64,000 nucleotides of DNA from JACQAP01 sp035275265 (lineage in GTDB: Bacteria > Pseudomonadota > Gammaproteobacteria > Burkholderiales > JACQAP01). Shown piece by piece: positions 31,309 to 40,513 of the stretch. Each line of letters begins with the position of its first letter. Within the stretch, counting starts at the first letter, position 1. Location of the stretch: NCBI GenBank assembly GCA_035275265.1, contig DATENC010000026.1:186001-250000 (forward strand), in the 5' to 3' direction. The translations under genes and the position numbers were made by a program. The notes under the pieces are model-generated. The model was not told where the DNA came from. It saw only the letters and a list, made by a program, of their open reading frames with translations, and made no database searches.

Positions 31309-34176
31309 TCACTGGCAGGCCTCGCATTCAGGGTTATCTATGGAACAAAACGTCGCTCCCTCAGCCGTGGCGGCGGCCGAAGCCGCGCCCATGACGCCGC
31401 CATCCGCAGGCACAGCGTTTAACGGGCCACCGCGGACAGTGGATTTTTCCGCCGAAGTCGCACCCAGCGTGCGCAAGTAATAGGTTGTCTTGAGTCCCCT
31501 TTTCCATGCAAGTTTGTAGGTATCGTCGAGCTTTTTGCCCGAGGCACCCGCCATATAGATATTGAGCGACTGCGCCTGGTCGATCCACTTCTGCCGGCGC
31601 GCGCCCGCCTCGACGATCCATGCCGAGTCCACTTCGAACGCGGTGGCATAGAGGTTGCGGATCTCCTGCGGGACACGGTCGATCTTGGCGAGGCTGCCGT
31701 CGAAGTACTTGAGGTCGGCGATCATGACCTCGTCCCAAGCGTTGAGCCTTTTCAAGTCCCGTACGAGGTATTCGTTGGTGACCGTGAACTCGCCAGACAG
31801 GTTGGATTTCACGTACAGGTTCTGGTAGGTCGGCTCGATCGAGGCCGATACGCCGACTATATTGGCAATGGTCGCGGTCGGCGCGATCGCCAGACAGTTG
31901 GAATTGCGCATGCCGAACTGCTTGATGCGCGCGCGCAACGGCTCCCAGTTCAGGCGCGAAGAAGTGTCGACCTCGACATAACCGCCGCGCTCCTCGGCCA
32001 GCAGCTTGAGCGAATCCTGCGGCAGGATACCCCTTGCCCACAGCGATCCCTCATAAGTGGAGTAGCGGCCGCGCTCCTCGGCTAGTTCGGTCGAGGCCCA
32101 GTAAGCGTAGTAGGCGACCGCCTCCATGGAACGGTCGGCAAAGTCCAGTGCATCTTTGGAGGCATAAGGCACGCGCATCTCGAGAAGGCAGTCCTGAAAA
32201 CCCATGATGCCCAGACCGACCGGGCGATGCTTGAAGTTGGCATTACGCGCCTTGTTGACCGCGTAGTAGTTGACGTCGATTACGTTGTCGAGCATCCGCA
32301 TGGCGGTGGACACCGTCTGCTTGAGCTTGTCATGATCGAGTTTGCCGTCCTTCATATGTGCAACCAGGTTGATCGAACCCAAGTTGCAGACCGCGATTTC
32401 ACTGTCCGAAGTGTTGAGCGTGATCTCTGTGCAGAGATTGGAACTGTGCACCATGCCGACGTGGCTTTGCGGGCTGCGGATGTTGCACGGGTCCTTGAAG
32501 GCGATCCAGGGATGCCCGGTCTCGAACAGCATGGTCAGCATCCTGCGCCAAAGTGTCAAAGCAGGGATACGTTTGAAGAGTTTGAGTTCACCGGCCTGGG
32601 TCTTGCGTTCGTATTCGGCATAGGCCTTCTCGAACTCCCTGCCCACTTTGTCATGCAGGTCGGGCACGTCCGCGGGTGAGAACAACGTCCATTCACCCGC
32701 TTCCATGACCCGTTTCATGAACAGGTCCGGAATCCAGTTGGCGGTGTTCATGTCGTGGGTGCGGCGGCGGTCATCCCCCGTGTTCTTGCGCAACTCAAGG
32801 AACTCCTCGATGTCCAGGTGCCAACTCTCCAGGTATGAGCACACTGCCCCTTTGCGCTTGCCTCCCTGGTTTACCGCAACCGCGGTGTCGTTTACAACCT
32901 TGAGGAAAGGCACTACCCCCTGCGACTTGCCGTTGGTTCCCTTGATATGGGAGCCCAGCGCCCGAACCGGAGTCCAGTCGTTGCCCAGGCCGCCCGCGAA
33001 CTTTGAAAGCAGCGCGTTTTCCTTGATGGCGTCGTAAATGCCTTCCAGGTCGTCCGATACTGTGGTGAGGTAGCAGCTGGAAAGCTGCGAACGGTGAGTG
33101 CCGGAATTGAACAGCGTGGGCGTCGAGGACATGAAGTCGAAGCTCGACAGCACGTTGTAGAACTCGATGGCGCGGGCCTCGCGCTCGACCTCGTTGATGG
33201 CAAGGCCCATCGCCACGCGCATAAAAAAAGCCTGCGGAAGCTCAATGCGTTGACCGTGCACATGCAGGAAGTAGCGGTCATACAGCGTTTGCAGGCCCAA
33301 GTAGCCAAATTTCAAGTCGTGGTTTGCGTCCAGCGCTGCACCAAGAGAGCGCAGGTCGAAGCGGCCGAGCCGCTCGTCCAGCAACCCGGCGTCAATTCCC
33401 CGTTTGATGAAACCGGGGAAGTATTCGGCGTAGCGCGAATGCATTTGCGCCTGGGAAACCTCCCCGCCAAGCACTTCGTATCGGACACTATTAAGTAGGA
33501 GGCGCGCGGTGACGTAGCTGTATGCGGGGTCCTTCTCGATCAGCGAGCGGGCGGCAAGGATGGCGCACTTGCGCACCTCGTCCATCGGCACGCCGTCGTA
33601 CAGGTCCTTGAGCGTCATCTGCAGGATCACAGCGGGATCCACGGCGCGGCCCAGGCCTTCGCAGGAATCCTTGATCAGCCCGGACAGCCGCCCCATGTCG
33701 AGCGGATGGGTCTTTCCGTGCTCGGAGACGCTGATTGCGCGCGCCGTGGCCGCCGCCTGCGTCTCGCGATTCCTGGCGCGCTCGCGCGCCCGCTCCTCGC
33801 GATACAGCACGTAAGCTCGGGCCACTTCGTGCTCTCCCGACCGCATCAGGGAGAGTTCGACCTGGTCCTGGATGTCCTCGATATGGAAGGTGCCGCCGTT
33901 GGGTTGACGGCGGATCAGCGCGTTCACCACGGTCTCTGCAAGTGTCTCGACCAGCTCGCGAACACGGGCCGAAGCAGCGCCCTGGCCGCCGTTGACCGCC
34001 AGGAAAGCCTTGGTCACAGCAACGGAAATCTTGCCGGGCTCGAAACCAACCACGGCGCCGTTGCGGCGGATCACTTTGTACTGCGCGAAACGCTCCGGAT
34101 CCCGGTCGGCTGCGCCAACTCCCGCGGAGTAGTTGCTTGCCGGAGTCGCCGCAGTCAGGTTGGTGGCAAGTTGCAT
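31309..34176 (-). CDS. nrdA: Class Ia ribonucleotide reductase alpha subunit
   Basis: 955-residue catalytic subunit. N-terminal ATP-cone (VIRRNGAVVGFEPGKISVAVTKAF, about 40-65) for dATP feedback; active-site cysteines in QLSSCYLTTVSDDLEGIYD, SSNLCTEI and EIAVCNLGSINL; the C-terminal shuttle pair in NPECEACQ. Start ATG 34174-34176 follows AAGGGGGACAA; a further upstream ATG lacks such a site. Transcribed from a promoter with an NrdR-box candidate. The dATP cone and the beta gene nearby show class Ia. Confidence 0.96.
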   Translation of the reverse strand: MQLATNLTAATPASNYSAGVGAADRDPERFAQYKVIRRNGAVVGFEPGKISVAVTKAFLAVNGGQGAASARVRELVETLAETVVNALIRRQPNGGTFHIEDIQDQVELSLMRSGEHEVARAYVLYREERARERARNRETQAAATARAISVSEHGKTHPLDMGRLSGLIKDSCEGLGRAVDPAVILQMTLKDLYDGVPMDEVRKCAILAARSLIEKDPAYSYVTARLLLNSVRYEVLGGEVSQAQMHSRYAEYFPGFIKRGIDAGLLDERLGRFDLRSLGAALDANHDLKFGYLGLQTLYDRYFLHVHGQRIELPQAFFMRVAMGLAINEVEREARAIEFYNVLSSFDFMSSTPTLFNSGTHRSQLSSCYLTTVSDDLEGIYDAIKENALLSKFAGGLGNDWTPVRALGSHIKGTNGKSQGVVPFLKVVNDTAVAVNQGGKRKGAVCSYLESWHLDIEEFLELRKNTGDDRRRTHDMNTANWIPDLFMKRVMEAGEWTLFSPADVPDLHDKVGREFEKAYAEYERKTQAGELKLFKRIPALTLWRRMLTMLFETGHPWIAFKDPCNIRSPQSHVGMVHSSNLCTEITLNTSDSEIAVCNLGSINLVAHMKDGKLDHDKLKQTVSTAMRMLDNVIDVNYYAVNKARNANFKHRPVGLGIMGFQDCLLEMRVPYASKDALDFADRSMEAVAYYAYWASTELAEERGRYSTYEGSLWARGILPQDSLKLLAEERGGYVEVDTSSRLNWEPLRARIKQFGMRNSNCLAIAPTATIANIVGVSASIEPTYQNLYVKSNLSGEFTVTNEYLVRDLKRLNAWDEVMIADLKYFDGSLAKIDRVPQEIRNLYATAFEVDSAWIVEAGARRQKWIDQAQSLNIYMAGASGKKLDDTYKLAWKRGLKTTYYLRTLGATSAEKSTVRGGPLNAVPADGGVMGAASAAATAEGATFCSIDNPECEACQ

Positions 34177-34254
34177 TTGTCCCCCTTGAATATTCTTGTC
34201 GCTTGGAAGCAACAACCGGATGTGCGCCTGTCCAAAACCGCTGTTCGTCAGATA

Positions 34255-34270
34255 CCACTATATGTAGTGT
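34255..34270 (-). promoter_or_regulatory. NrdR-box candidate in nrdA leader
   Basis: CCACTATATGTAGTGT matches the NrdR consensus ACACWATATMTTGTGT at about 13 of 16 positions. It lies just downstream of the nrdA -10 box, a position from which NrdR represses when dATP is high. A second palindrome GTAGTACTAC (34298-34307) lies in the promoter spacer, 40 bp centre to centre; it fits the consensus poorly. Confidence 0.6.
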
Positions 34271-34291
34271 CTCGCCTATCCGACGTGACTA

Positions 34292-34319
34292 ATTCTAGTA
34301 GTACTACACCCACTGTCAA
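34292..34319 (-). promoter_or_regulatory. Sigma-70 promoter of nrdA
   Basis: Minus strand: TTGACA at 34314-34319 (perfect), 16-bp spacer, TAGAAT at 34292-34297 (5 of 6). Predicted start near 34285, giving a leader of about 110 nt that includes the NrdR-box candidate. Confidence 0.65.
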
Positions 34320-34334
34320 GAATTTTCTACATTT

Positions 34335-34364
34335 GAAAAAACAAATGCGCAATCGCGCATTTGT
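34335..34364 (-). terminator. Rho-independent terminator downstream of ampD
   Basis: On the minus strand, a perfect 10-bp stem ACAAATGCGC / GCGCATTTGT with loop GATT is followed by TTTTTT. It ends the pilS-pilR-ampD transcript just before the nrdA promoter. The remaining ~230 bp between it and the ampD stop hold no recognisable gene. Confidence 0.85.
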
Positions 34365-34596
34365 GAAGTGCGAGCGAGGTGACGAAACGCGGCAGAAACG
34401 AATTGTCGCGGCGCACGATCGGCGTCACGCAACGGTCGGCGTAGAAGATTTTTGTGTGCGCCACTACATTTAGCGGCCCGTGACGACGTGACGCGACAGT
34501 CAGACGCCATCCCCGTGCAGCTGGACGCTCACTTCAGGAGTCGAAGTCCCGATTCTTCCCGAGGCTGTTGCGCTTTGCCCGTAACGCCGTAACGCG

Positions 34597-35184
34597 TCAC
34601 GGCCTTTCGAGCATCGCTCGAAAGCGGTCCCAGTCGAAATGTGGTCCGGGATCGGTCTTGCGACCGGGTGGGGTAGCAATGTTGGAATGGCCGACGCAGT
34701 CCTGGATCGGGTATGCGCGCTCGAGCGCCAATGCAAGGTGCGCCAGTACCTCATACTGGGGATCGGCGAACGGCCGGTCATCAGTGCCTTCGAGTTCAAC
34801 ACCGACCGAAAAGTCATTGCAGCGGCTGCGGCCGCGCCACTCGGACTGTCCCGCATGCCAAGCGCGTCGGGTGCACGGGACGAACTGGAACAATTCGCCG
34901 TCGCGCCGTATCAGGAAATGGCTGGAGACCTTGTGGCCCTGGATCTCGCGATAGTACGGATGCGCGCCAGGGTCAAGACAGTTGGTGAACAGGTCGACGA
35001 TGCCAGGCCCGCCGAACTCACCCGGCGGAAGGCTTATGCTGTGAACGACCAGCAATTCGATGCTCGTGCCTCCCGGCCTTTCATCACAATTCGGTGAAGA
35101 TATGTAAGCCGCCTCGGAAAGCAGGCCGGAAGCATCGAGCTTCCAGGAAACCTCGTCCTTCCCGCGTCCTGGCCGCCGCCCCAC
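34597..35184 (-). CDS. ampD: 1,6-anhydro-N-acetylmuramyl-L-alanine amidase
   Basis: 195-residue cytoplasmic zinc amidase recycling cell-wall muropeptides. Motifs: VVHSISLPPGEFGG (first zinc His), VSSHFLIRRDGELFQFVP, AWHAGQSEWRGRSRCNDFSVGVELEG, and VGHSNIATPPGRKTDPGPHFDW with the second His and the Lys-x-Asp pair. It starts with GTG at 35182-35184, sharing one base with the pilR stop, and is therefore translationally tied to pilSR. Loss of AmpD in other bacteria induces AmpC; no ampC/ampR is in view. Confidence 0.94.
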   Translation of the reverse strand: MGRRPGRGKDEVSWKLDASGLLSEAAYISSPNCDERPGGTSIELLVVHSISLPPGEFGGPGIVDLFTNCLDPGAHPYYREIQGHKVSSHFLIRRDGELFQFVPCTRRAWHAGQSEWRGRSRCNDFSVGVELEGTDDRPFADPQYEVLAHLALALERAYPIQDCVGHSNIATPPGRKTDPGPHFDWDRFRAMLERP

Positions 35185-36557
35185 TAGTTCAAACCTAGCC
35201 GTTCCATTCTGTAGCGCATGGAGCGGAAGGTAATGCCGAGGAGCTTAGCCGCGGCGGTGCGGTTGTAGCGGGTTTTCTCGAGCGCCTCGAGAATGGCTTC
35301 CTTCTCGACCCGGTCGAGATAGTCCTGCAGCGGCGCCTTGCTGTCGCCGCCCGTGGCAACGACCATCTCGGGAAGGTCGCGCGGAGTAAGCTGCAGATCA
35401 TCGGCTGCAATCCGTGCATCGCCGCACAGCGCCATTGCGCGCTCCAGCACGTTTTCCAGTTCGCGTACGTTGCCCGGGAAGTCATAGCGCTTGAGTTCCT
35501 CGAGCGCCTCACCGCTTATGTCCGGCTTTTTCGTCCCGGCATTGCGCGCCAGCTTGTCGAGCAGCGCGCTGACGAACTCCGGGATGTCCTCGCGCAGTTC
35601 CCTCAGCGCCGGCATACGCAATTCGATTACGTTGAGGCGGTAATAGAGGTCATGCCGGAACTTGCCCGCCTCGACGCATTCGCCGAGTTTCTGATGGGTG
35701 GCACTGATGATGCGTGCGTCGACCGGCTCTTCCTGGGTGGATCCCACCTTGCGCACCTTCTTCTCCTGTATCGCGCGCAGCAGTTTCACCTGCATCGCCA
35801 ACGGTAGATCCGCCACCTCGTCAAGGAACAGGGTGCCGCCGTTGGCGGCCTGGAAAAAACCGTCGCGATCGGAGTCCGCGCCGGTAAACGCGCCCTTGCG
35901 GTAACCGAAGAATTCCGACTCCATCAAGTTCTCCGGGATTGCGCCGCAATTGACAGGCATGAACGGCTGGCCGCGGCGCGCGCTTTTCTCGTGAATGAGC
36001 CGCGCCGCAAGCTCTTTGCCGCTGCCGGATTCGCCGCTGATGTGCACCGGCGCTTCGCTGCGCGCCAGCTTCTCGATCAATTCGCGCACCTGTTGGATCG
36101 CGCCCGATTCGCCGAGCAGCGCATGTCCGGTGGCGGCGGCCTTGGCAGCGGAGGCCTGCGGCAGCGACAGCGCGGATTTGACCAGCGTTCGCAACTGTTC
36201 GAGCGATACCGGCTTGGCCAGATAGTCGAAGGCACCGGCCTTGAGCGCCGCGACTGCATTTTCGGTATTGCCGTGGGCGGTAATCACTGCGACCGGGAGG
36301 TCCGAAAGATTGTCGGAGATGAACTGCACCAGCTGCAGGCCCTCTCCGTCCGGAAGCCGCATGTCTGTAAGGCAAAGATCGTAGTTTCCGGACTGTACCT
36401 TTTCGATCGCCGCCTTTACGGTAGTTGCGCGGTCGACTTCAAGGCCCATACGCAACAGGGTAAGTTCGATGAGCTCGAGGATGTCTTCCTCGTCGTCGAC
36501 GATGAGCACTGAGCGGGAGGTGACACCTGCCGTTTGCTCTTTGCGTTTCACGCTCAT
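35184..36557 (-). CDS. pilR: Sigma-54-dependent response regulator PilR
   Basis: 457-residue NtrC-family activator. Receiver domain (VLIVDDEEDILELIELTLL, phospho-acceptor Asp in LCLTDMRLPDGEG), AAA domain (GESGSGKELAARLIHE Walker A; GAFTGADSDRDGFFQAANGGTLFLDEVADLP with the GAFTGA sigma-54 contact) and Fis-type helix-turn-helix (NRTAAAKLLGITFRSMRYRMERLGL). Controls type IV pilus genes (pilA) in partnership with PilS; no pil structural gene is in this window. ATGA overlap with pilS at 36554-36557. Confidence 0.93.
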   Translation of the reverse strand: MSVKRKEQTAGVTSRSVLIVDDEEDILELIELTLLRMGLEVDRATTVKAAIEKVQSGNYDLCLTDMRLPDGEGLQLVQFISDNLSDLPVAVITAHGNTENAVAALKAGAFDYLAKPVSLEQLRTLVKSALSLPQASAAKAAATGHALLGESGAIQQVRELIEKLARSEAPVHISGESGSGKELAARLIHEKSARRGQPFMPVNCGAIPENLMESEFFGYRKGAFTGADSDRDGFFQAANGGTLFLDEVADLPLAMQVKLLRAIQEKKVRKVGSTQEEPVDARIISATHQKLGECVEAGKFRHDLYYRLNVIELRMPALRELREDIPEFVSALLDKLARNAGTKKPDISGEALEELKRYDFPGNVRELENVLERAMALCGDARIAADDLQLTPRDLPEMVVATGGDSKAPLQDYLDRVEKEAILEALEKTRYNRTAAAKLLGITFRSMRYRMERLGLN

Positions 36558-38179
36558 GTTCCTTTACAGACTAGGGTGAATTCCGCGCCGACCGGTCGAT
36601 CCACGTATTCGAGCGTGGCGCCATTGGCTTCGCATATCTCCCGGGCAATGTAGAGCCCGAGACCGGTGCCGCTGGATGCCGTGGTAAAGAAAGGCTCGAA
36701 TAGATGCCCCCGCAACGCCTCCGCCACGCCCGCTCCGTCATCTATGACACTCAACACTATCGTACCCTGTCGCGGACCCGGCCGCACGCGCAACAGAATA
36801 CTGCCGGATTGTTTCCTGCAGTACCTCAGGGCATTCCTGCACAGGTTCCACATTACTTGATTGAGGTGGCTGCGATCGAAGGCCACGGTGGGGTCTGCTT
36901 CCATGTCGATGAGAATGATGTCGCCGGAGATCTTCTCGATCTCGGAGAACTGGGAGATGAAGGTACGCAGATAGTCGCCCAAGTTGAAGTGCTCGCGCGT
37001 GGCCTGATCCCGCCGGTTCAGCTTGAGTACGTCGTTCACCATCCGGTCCAGCCGTTGTGAGTTGTCGTGAATGATCTGCAGCATCCGAGCATGCGATTGG
37101 CCGCGAAAACTCGGGTCCTCGAGCAGCAACTCGGTGGCGTGATTGATCGCCGACAGAGGATTCCTGATCTCGTGGGCAATATTGGCGGTCAGCCGGCCTA
37201 GCGACGCCAGCTTCAACTGCTGTGCCTGCTGCTGGATGCGCGAAAGGTCTTCGAGGAAGATAACCACCCCCACGTTGCGGCTGATGCCCACCGGCACAAA
37301 CCGGGCGGCGGTCGGTTTGAGGGTGAGCACGGTGCGCAACGGTTCGAAGTCTGCCTTCGGATCGCGGCGCCATTGCTCCAGCCGTGCAGCGAGCGTAGGC
37401 GCGTATTCGGTCAGCATCACATCGCGCTGGCCGCGGCGCAACGGCCCCAGAATGGCTTCGGCACGGCCGTTGATCTGTCGAATGGCGCCAACCGCGTCCA
37501 CCACCAGCACCCCGTCCTGCATGTCCTGAATGACCAGTTGGTTCACCTGCGCCATGCTGGCAAGATCGACCTCGCGCTGCGCAGCGATCACCTCGATCGC
37601 CACAGCGCGCTTGGCAAGCGAGTGCGCAAGCCAGCCGGTAGCGAAGAATCCGATGCACAACAGTCCGGCCTGCGCGAACTGGGACGTCGATCCGTACTGG
37701 AATACGACTTGATAGGTATGCTCGGCTAGCACCGCAATCGTCGCCAGCGCGGCAAAGAACAGCGTCAATCGCCCGCGGCTGATCAGGCCGACCGCGGCCA
37801 GCGAAGCGAGCAACAGCAAGCCGAGGCCGCTTCCGATCCCGGCGCTCGCATGCATGAGCAGGACAATAAAGAGGATGTCGGCGCAGATCTGCACCGTGAG
37901 TTGCACGCCAAAATACGGCTTGCGCGGAATAACAGCCGCAAAGGACAGCAGGCTGAAGACGATGTATCCGATGTTCGCGTACAGGAAGATCCTGCGGCTG
38001 TAGGAGCCGAAGGGAATGCTGTCGCCGAACACCAGCACCGACGCCATAAGCGTGATCGCGACGGCAAGGCGATACACATTGAAATAGAACAGCGAGCGCC
38101 AGAACGCGTCGCCATATTGGCGGCGCTCGATCGTCGTAAGCTCTGGAAAGGCGAGGACGCTGCTCATCGGCGCCGGCAC
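36554..38179 (-). CDS. pilS: Two-component sensor histidine kinase PilS
   Basis: 541-residue inner-membrane kinase. Six N-terminal membrane helices (residues about 28-200), a PAS domain (MQDGVLVVDAVGAIRQINGRAEAILG), HisKA dimerisation helix with phospho-His in NIAHEIRNPLSAINHATELLL, and HATPase with MWNLCRNALRY (N box), DDGAGVAEALRGHLFEPF (G1) and GTGLGLYIAREI (G2). Partner of PilR immediately downstream with overlapping codons. Signal in Pseudomonas is PilA itself in the membrane. Confidence 0.93.
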   Translation of the reverse strand: MPAPMSSVLAFPELTTIERRQYGDAFWRSLFYFNVYRLAVAITLMASVLVFGDSIPFGSYSRRIFLYANIGYIVFSLLSFAAVIPRKPYFGVQLTVQICADILFIVLLMHASAGIGSGLGLLLLASLAAVGLISRGRLTLFFAALATIAVLAEHTYQVVFQYGSTSQFAQAGLLCIGFFATGWLAHSLAKRAVAIEVIAAQREVDLASMAQVNQLVIQDMQDGVLVVDAVGAIRQINGRAEAILGPLRRGQRDVMLTEYAPTLAARLEQWRRDPKADFEPLRTVLTLKPTAARFVPVGISRNVGVVIFLEDLSRIQQQAQQLKLASLGRLTANIAHEIRNPLSAINHATELLLEDPSFRGQSHARMLQIIHDNSQRLDRMVNDVLKLNRRDQATREHFNLGDYLRTFISQFSEIEKISGDIILIDMEADPTVAFDRSHLNQVMWNLCRNALRYCRKQSGSILLRVRPGPRQGTIVLSVIDDGAGVAEALRGHLFEPFFTTASSGTGLGLYIAREICEANGATLEYVDRPVGAEFTLVCKGT

Positions 38180-38186
38180 GCGCAGG

Positions 38187-38426
38187 TCAGCGTCCGCGTG
38201 CCCGGGCTGACAACTGGAGATGTTCCTTGCTGCAATAGAACTCGCTGCGGGAGGTTACAGCTTCGCTCTTCGGCAAATGCACGCCGCATATCCGGCAGCG
38301 CACCATATCCTCTTCGTGCTTTGCTGCGGCCGCCGGCGGCGGAGCCGCCTCGACTCGCCTGCGATAGCTGCGCAGAAACAGATACACCACGATGAAGACG
38401 GCGATGACCAGGAGAAACTTTGCCAC
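38187..38426 (-). CDS. PP0621-like small membrane-anchored protein with cysteine pairs
   Basis: 79 residues: an N-terminal membrane helix (FLLVIAVFIVVYLFL), a basic/proline-alanine linker and a cytoplasmic part with VRCRICGVHLPKSEA and EFYCSKEHLQL. The C-x-x-C ... C-x-x-x-H arrangement suggests a small zinc ribbon. It resembles the PP0621 family found before pilS in betaproteobacteria. Stops 7 bp before pilS, so it is probably the first gene of the pilSR operon. Confidence 0.72.
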   Translation of the reverse strand: MAKFLLVIAVFIVVYLFLRSYRRRVEAAPPPAAAAKHEEDMVRCRICGVHLPKSEAVTSRSEFYCSKEHLQLSARARGR

Positions 38427-38453
38427 GCGGGCCCCGAAGTGGAGTGATGTTGA

Positions 38454-38531
<78 letters not shown>

Positions 38532-38552
38532 ACGGTTAGCCTCGTAAATGCT

Positions 38553-39521
38553 TCAGTAATTGCGGGTCACCGCAAAGGCCGCTAATTCTATCAAACAATC
38601 CTTGTATTTAGAATGCGGCAGGCCGCCAATGGCATCGCGAGCCTGCCGCGCCGAGTCCTCCGCCTGGCGGCGCGTGTACTCGATTGCACCAGTTTCCTGC
38701 ATCGCTCGCACGACTGGCCCGAAATCGCTCAGTCCGCCCTCGACGATGGCCTTGCGGATGAGCGCACTCTGCGCGGCAGCACCGTGGCGCATGGCGCGGA
38801 TGAGCGGCAGCGTGGCCTTGCCCTCGGACAGGTCATCGCCCAGATTCTTCCCGGTCTGCGCAAGATCGCCCGAATAATCGAGAATGTCGTCCACCAGCTG
38901 AAATGCCGTGCCAAGGTGCATGCCATACTCCGCCACAGCGTCCTCCTGCGCGCGTGGCACGCCGGCGAGGATACCGCCCAAACGTCCGGCGGCCTCGAAC
39001 AGCTTTGCCGTCTTCGAACGGATCACACGCAGATAATCCGTCTCGGTGACATCCGCATTGTGAACATGCAGCAACTGCATCACTTCGCCCTCGGCGATCG
39101 TATTTGTGGCATCGGCGAGCACTTCCATCACGCGCATGCTCTGCACCTGAACCATCATCTGAAAGGCGCGCGAGTAAAGAAAATCGCCGACCAGCACGGC
39201 GGCCGCGTCGCCGAACGCGGAATTCGCGGTGGCGCGTCCACGGCGCATCTGCGAGTCGTCGACTACGTCGTCGTGTAGCAGCGTGGCCGTGTGGATAAAT
39301 TCGATTACCGCGGCTAACTGATGGTGATGACTCCCGGTATATCCGCAGGCCCCCGCCACGAGGATCACAAGAGCGGGACGCAGTCGTTTGCCCCCGCTTC
39401 CAATGATGTAGTCAGCGACCCGGCGCACCAGCACGACTTCGGAATCGAGTCGGCGGCGGATGACCTCGTCCACCGCTCGCAGGTCTGCGGCAATCAGATC
39501 GTTGATGAGGTGGGGGGTCAC
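38553..39521 (-). CDS. ispB: Octaprenyl diphosphate synthase
   Basis: 322-residue trans-polyprenyl synthase building the ubiquinone side chain. First aspartate motif LLHDDVVDDSQMRRGRAT, second FQLVDDILDYSGD; GGKRLRPALVIL near the N-terminus. Start is taken as GTG at 39519-39521 because VTPHLINDLIAADLRAV then aligns residue by residue with the IspB N-terminus (E. coli length 323); a TTG nine codons upstream also lies in frame. Neither has a good ribosome site. Divergent from rplU, the standard arrangement. Confidence 0.93.
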   Translation of the reverse strand: MTPHLINDLIAADLRAVDEVIRRRLDSEVVLVRRVADYIIGSGGKRLRPALVILVAGACGYTGSHHHQLAAVIEFIHTATLLHDDVVDDSQMRRGRATANSAFGDAAAVLVGDFLYSRAFQMMVQVQSMRVMEVLADATNTIAEGEVMQLLHVHNADVTETDYLRVIRSKTAKLFEAAGRLGGILAGVPRAQEDAVAEYGMHLGTAFQLVDDILDYSGDLAQTGKNLGDDLSEGKATLPLIRAMRHGAAAQSALIRKAIVEGGLSDFGPVVRAMQETGAIEYTRRQAEDSARQARDAIGGLPHSKYKDCLIELAAFAVTRNY

Positions 39522-39711
39522 GTAGCGGCTGGAAATTGCAAAAACCAAAAAGTGCGCGATGGTAGGAAGCGCAAAGCTCCGGTGTCAAGGATTCAGTCAG
39601 CCGCTAGGCCGACCGAAGACCCGCACTAGGCGATCTTCCGTCGGCTTTACTAAGCCTTTCTTTTTATGTAGTATGCGCGGCTTTCCTCAGAAGCATGTCG
39701 AGGGCTCTATC

Positions 39712-40023
39712 ATGTATGCGGTCATAAAAACGGGAGGCAAGCAGTACCGTGTCTCGTCCGGAGAAAAAATCAAGGTAGAACAGCTACCTGCCGACATTGG
39801 CAGCCAGATTACGCTGGACCAGGTGTTGATGGTCGCGGATGGCGACAAAGTCTCGATCGGGGCACCCTTGGTAGCCGGCGCAACGGTGCAGGCAACGGTT
39901 GTTGCGCACGGACGTGGCGACAAGGTGCACATCTTCAAAATGCGGCGCCGCAAGCACTATCGCAAGAGCGGCGGTCATCGGCAGAACTACACCGAGATTG
40001 AGATCGGCAAGATCTCGGGTTGA
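39712..40023 (+). CDS. rplU: 50S ribosomal protein L21
   Basis: 103 residues, full length, with MYAVIKTGGKQYRVSSGEKIKVEQL at the N-terminus and KVHIFKMRRRKHYRKSGGHRQNYTEIEI at the end. Twelve bases separate it from rpmA. A possible promoter (TTTACT, 17 bp, TAGTAT) lies about 35-70 bp upstream of the ATG. Confidence 0.98.
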   Translation: MYAVIKTGGKQYRVSSGEKIKVEQLPADIGSQITLDQVLMVADGDKVSIGAPLVAGATVQATVVAHGRGDKVHIFKMRRRKHYRKSGGHRQNYTEIEIGKISG

Positions 40024-40035
40024 GGAGCACGCAAT

Positions 40036-40293
40036 ATGGCACACAAAAAAGCAGGTGGCAGCTCGCGCAATGGTCGCGACTCCCAATCCAAGCGCTTGGG
40101 CGTAAAGCGGTATGGCGGCGAGCTCATTCCGGCAGGCAGCATAATCGTGCGCCAGCGTGGGACCCAGGTTCATGCCGGAGAAAATGTCGGCATGGGCAAG
40201 GATCACACCCTGTTTGCCAAGATCGACGGCAAAGTCAACTTCGCGGTAAAAGGCCCGGACAAGAGGAAAGTCGTCAGCGTCGTTCCGGCGTAA
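40036..40293 (+). CDS. rpmA: 50S ribosomal protein L27
   Basis: 85 residues: MAHKKAGGSSRNGRDSQSKRLGVKRYGG, then GSIIVRQRGT and a C-terminal KGPDKRKVVSV. The N-terminus begins directly with the processed-type AHKKA, so no leader peptide as in Firmicutes. Operon with rplU; a terminator follows 20 bp after the stop. Confidence 0.98.
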   Translation: MAHKKAGGSSRNGRDSQSKRLGVKRYGGELIPAGSIIVRQRGTQVHAGENVGMGKDHTLFAKIDGKVNFAVKGPDKRKVVSVVPA

Positions 40294-40314
40294 GGTTTCC
40301 CGCTATCAGCAAGA

Positions 40315-40344
40315 AGCCCTATCGGATCCGGTAGGGCTTTTTTG
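40315..40344 (+). terminator. Rho-independent terminator after rpmA
   Basis: Stem AGCCCTA (40315-40321) / TAGGGCT (40332-40338), with additional pairing inside the loop (CGGATCCG), followed by TTTTTTG. Separates the ribosomal genes from obgE. Confidence 0.88.
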
Positions 40345-40513
40345 TTTACGGGCGTGTGCGGCGCAATGGTTAGCCGCCACCGAAACGAGCTAGACAGACA
40401 GCACAGAGGACCAAGGGTATACAGGGCGATAACTGGAGATATTTCTCTACTGGCCGCTTGACGTGGTGCGCCCCACCGTTCTGCGTGCCCTCTGTGGCCA
40501 AACTGTTTCCAAT

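Noticed and set aside
30930..31394. Plus-strand frame across the nrdA-nrdB gap
   Set aside because: No ribosome site, Arg/Pro-rich composition, and its end runs antisense into nrdA; better read as non-coding spacer.
34298..34307. GTAGTACTAC as a second NrdR box
   Set aside because: Perfect palindrome but lacks the ACAC/GTGT ends and has unusual spacing; kept only as a remark.
34316..34510. 64-codon minus-strand frame between ampD and nrdA
   Set aside because: It spans a strong terminator hairpin and the nrdA promoter, which argues against coding.
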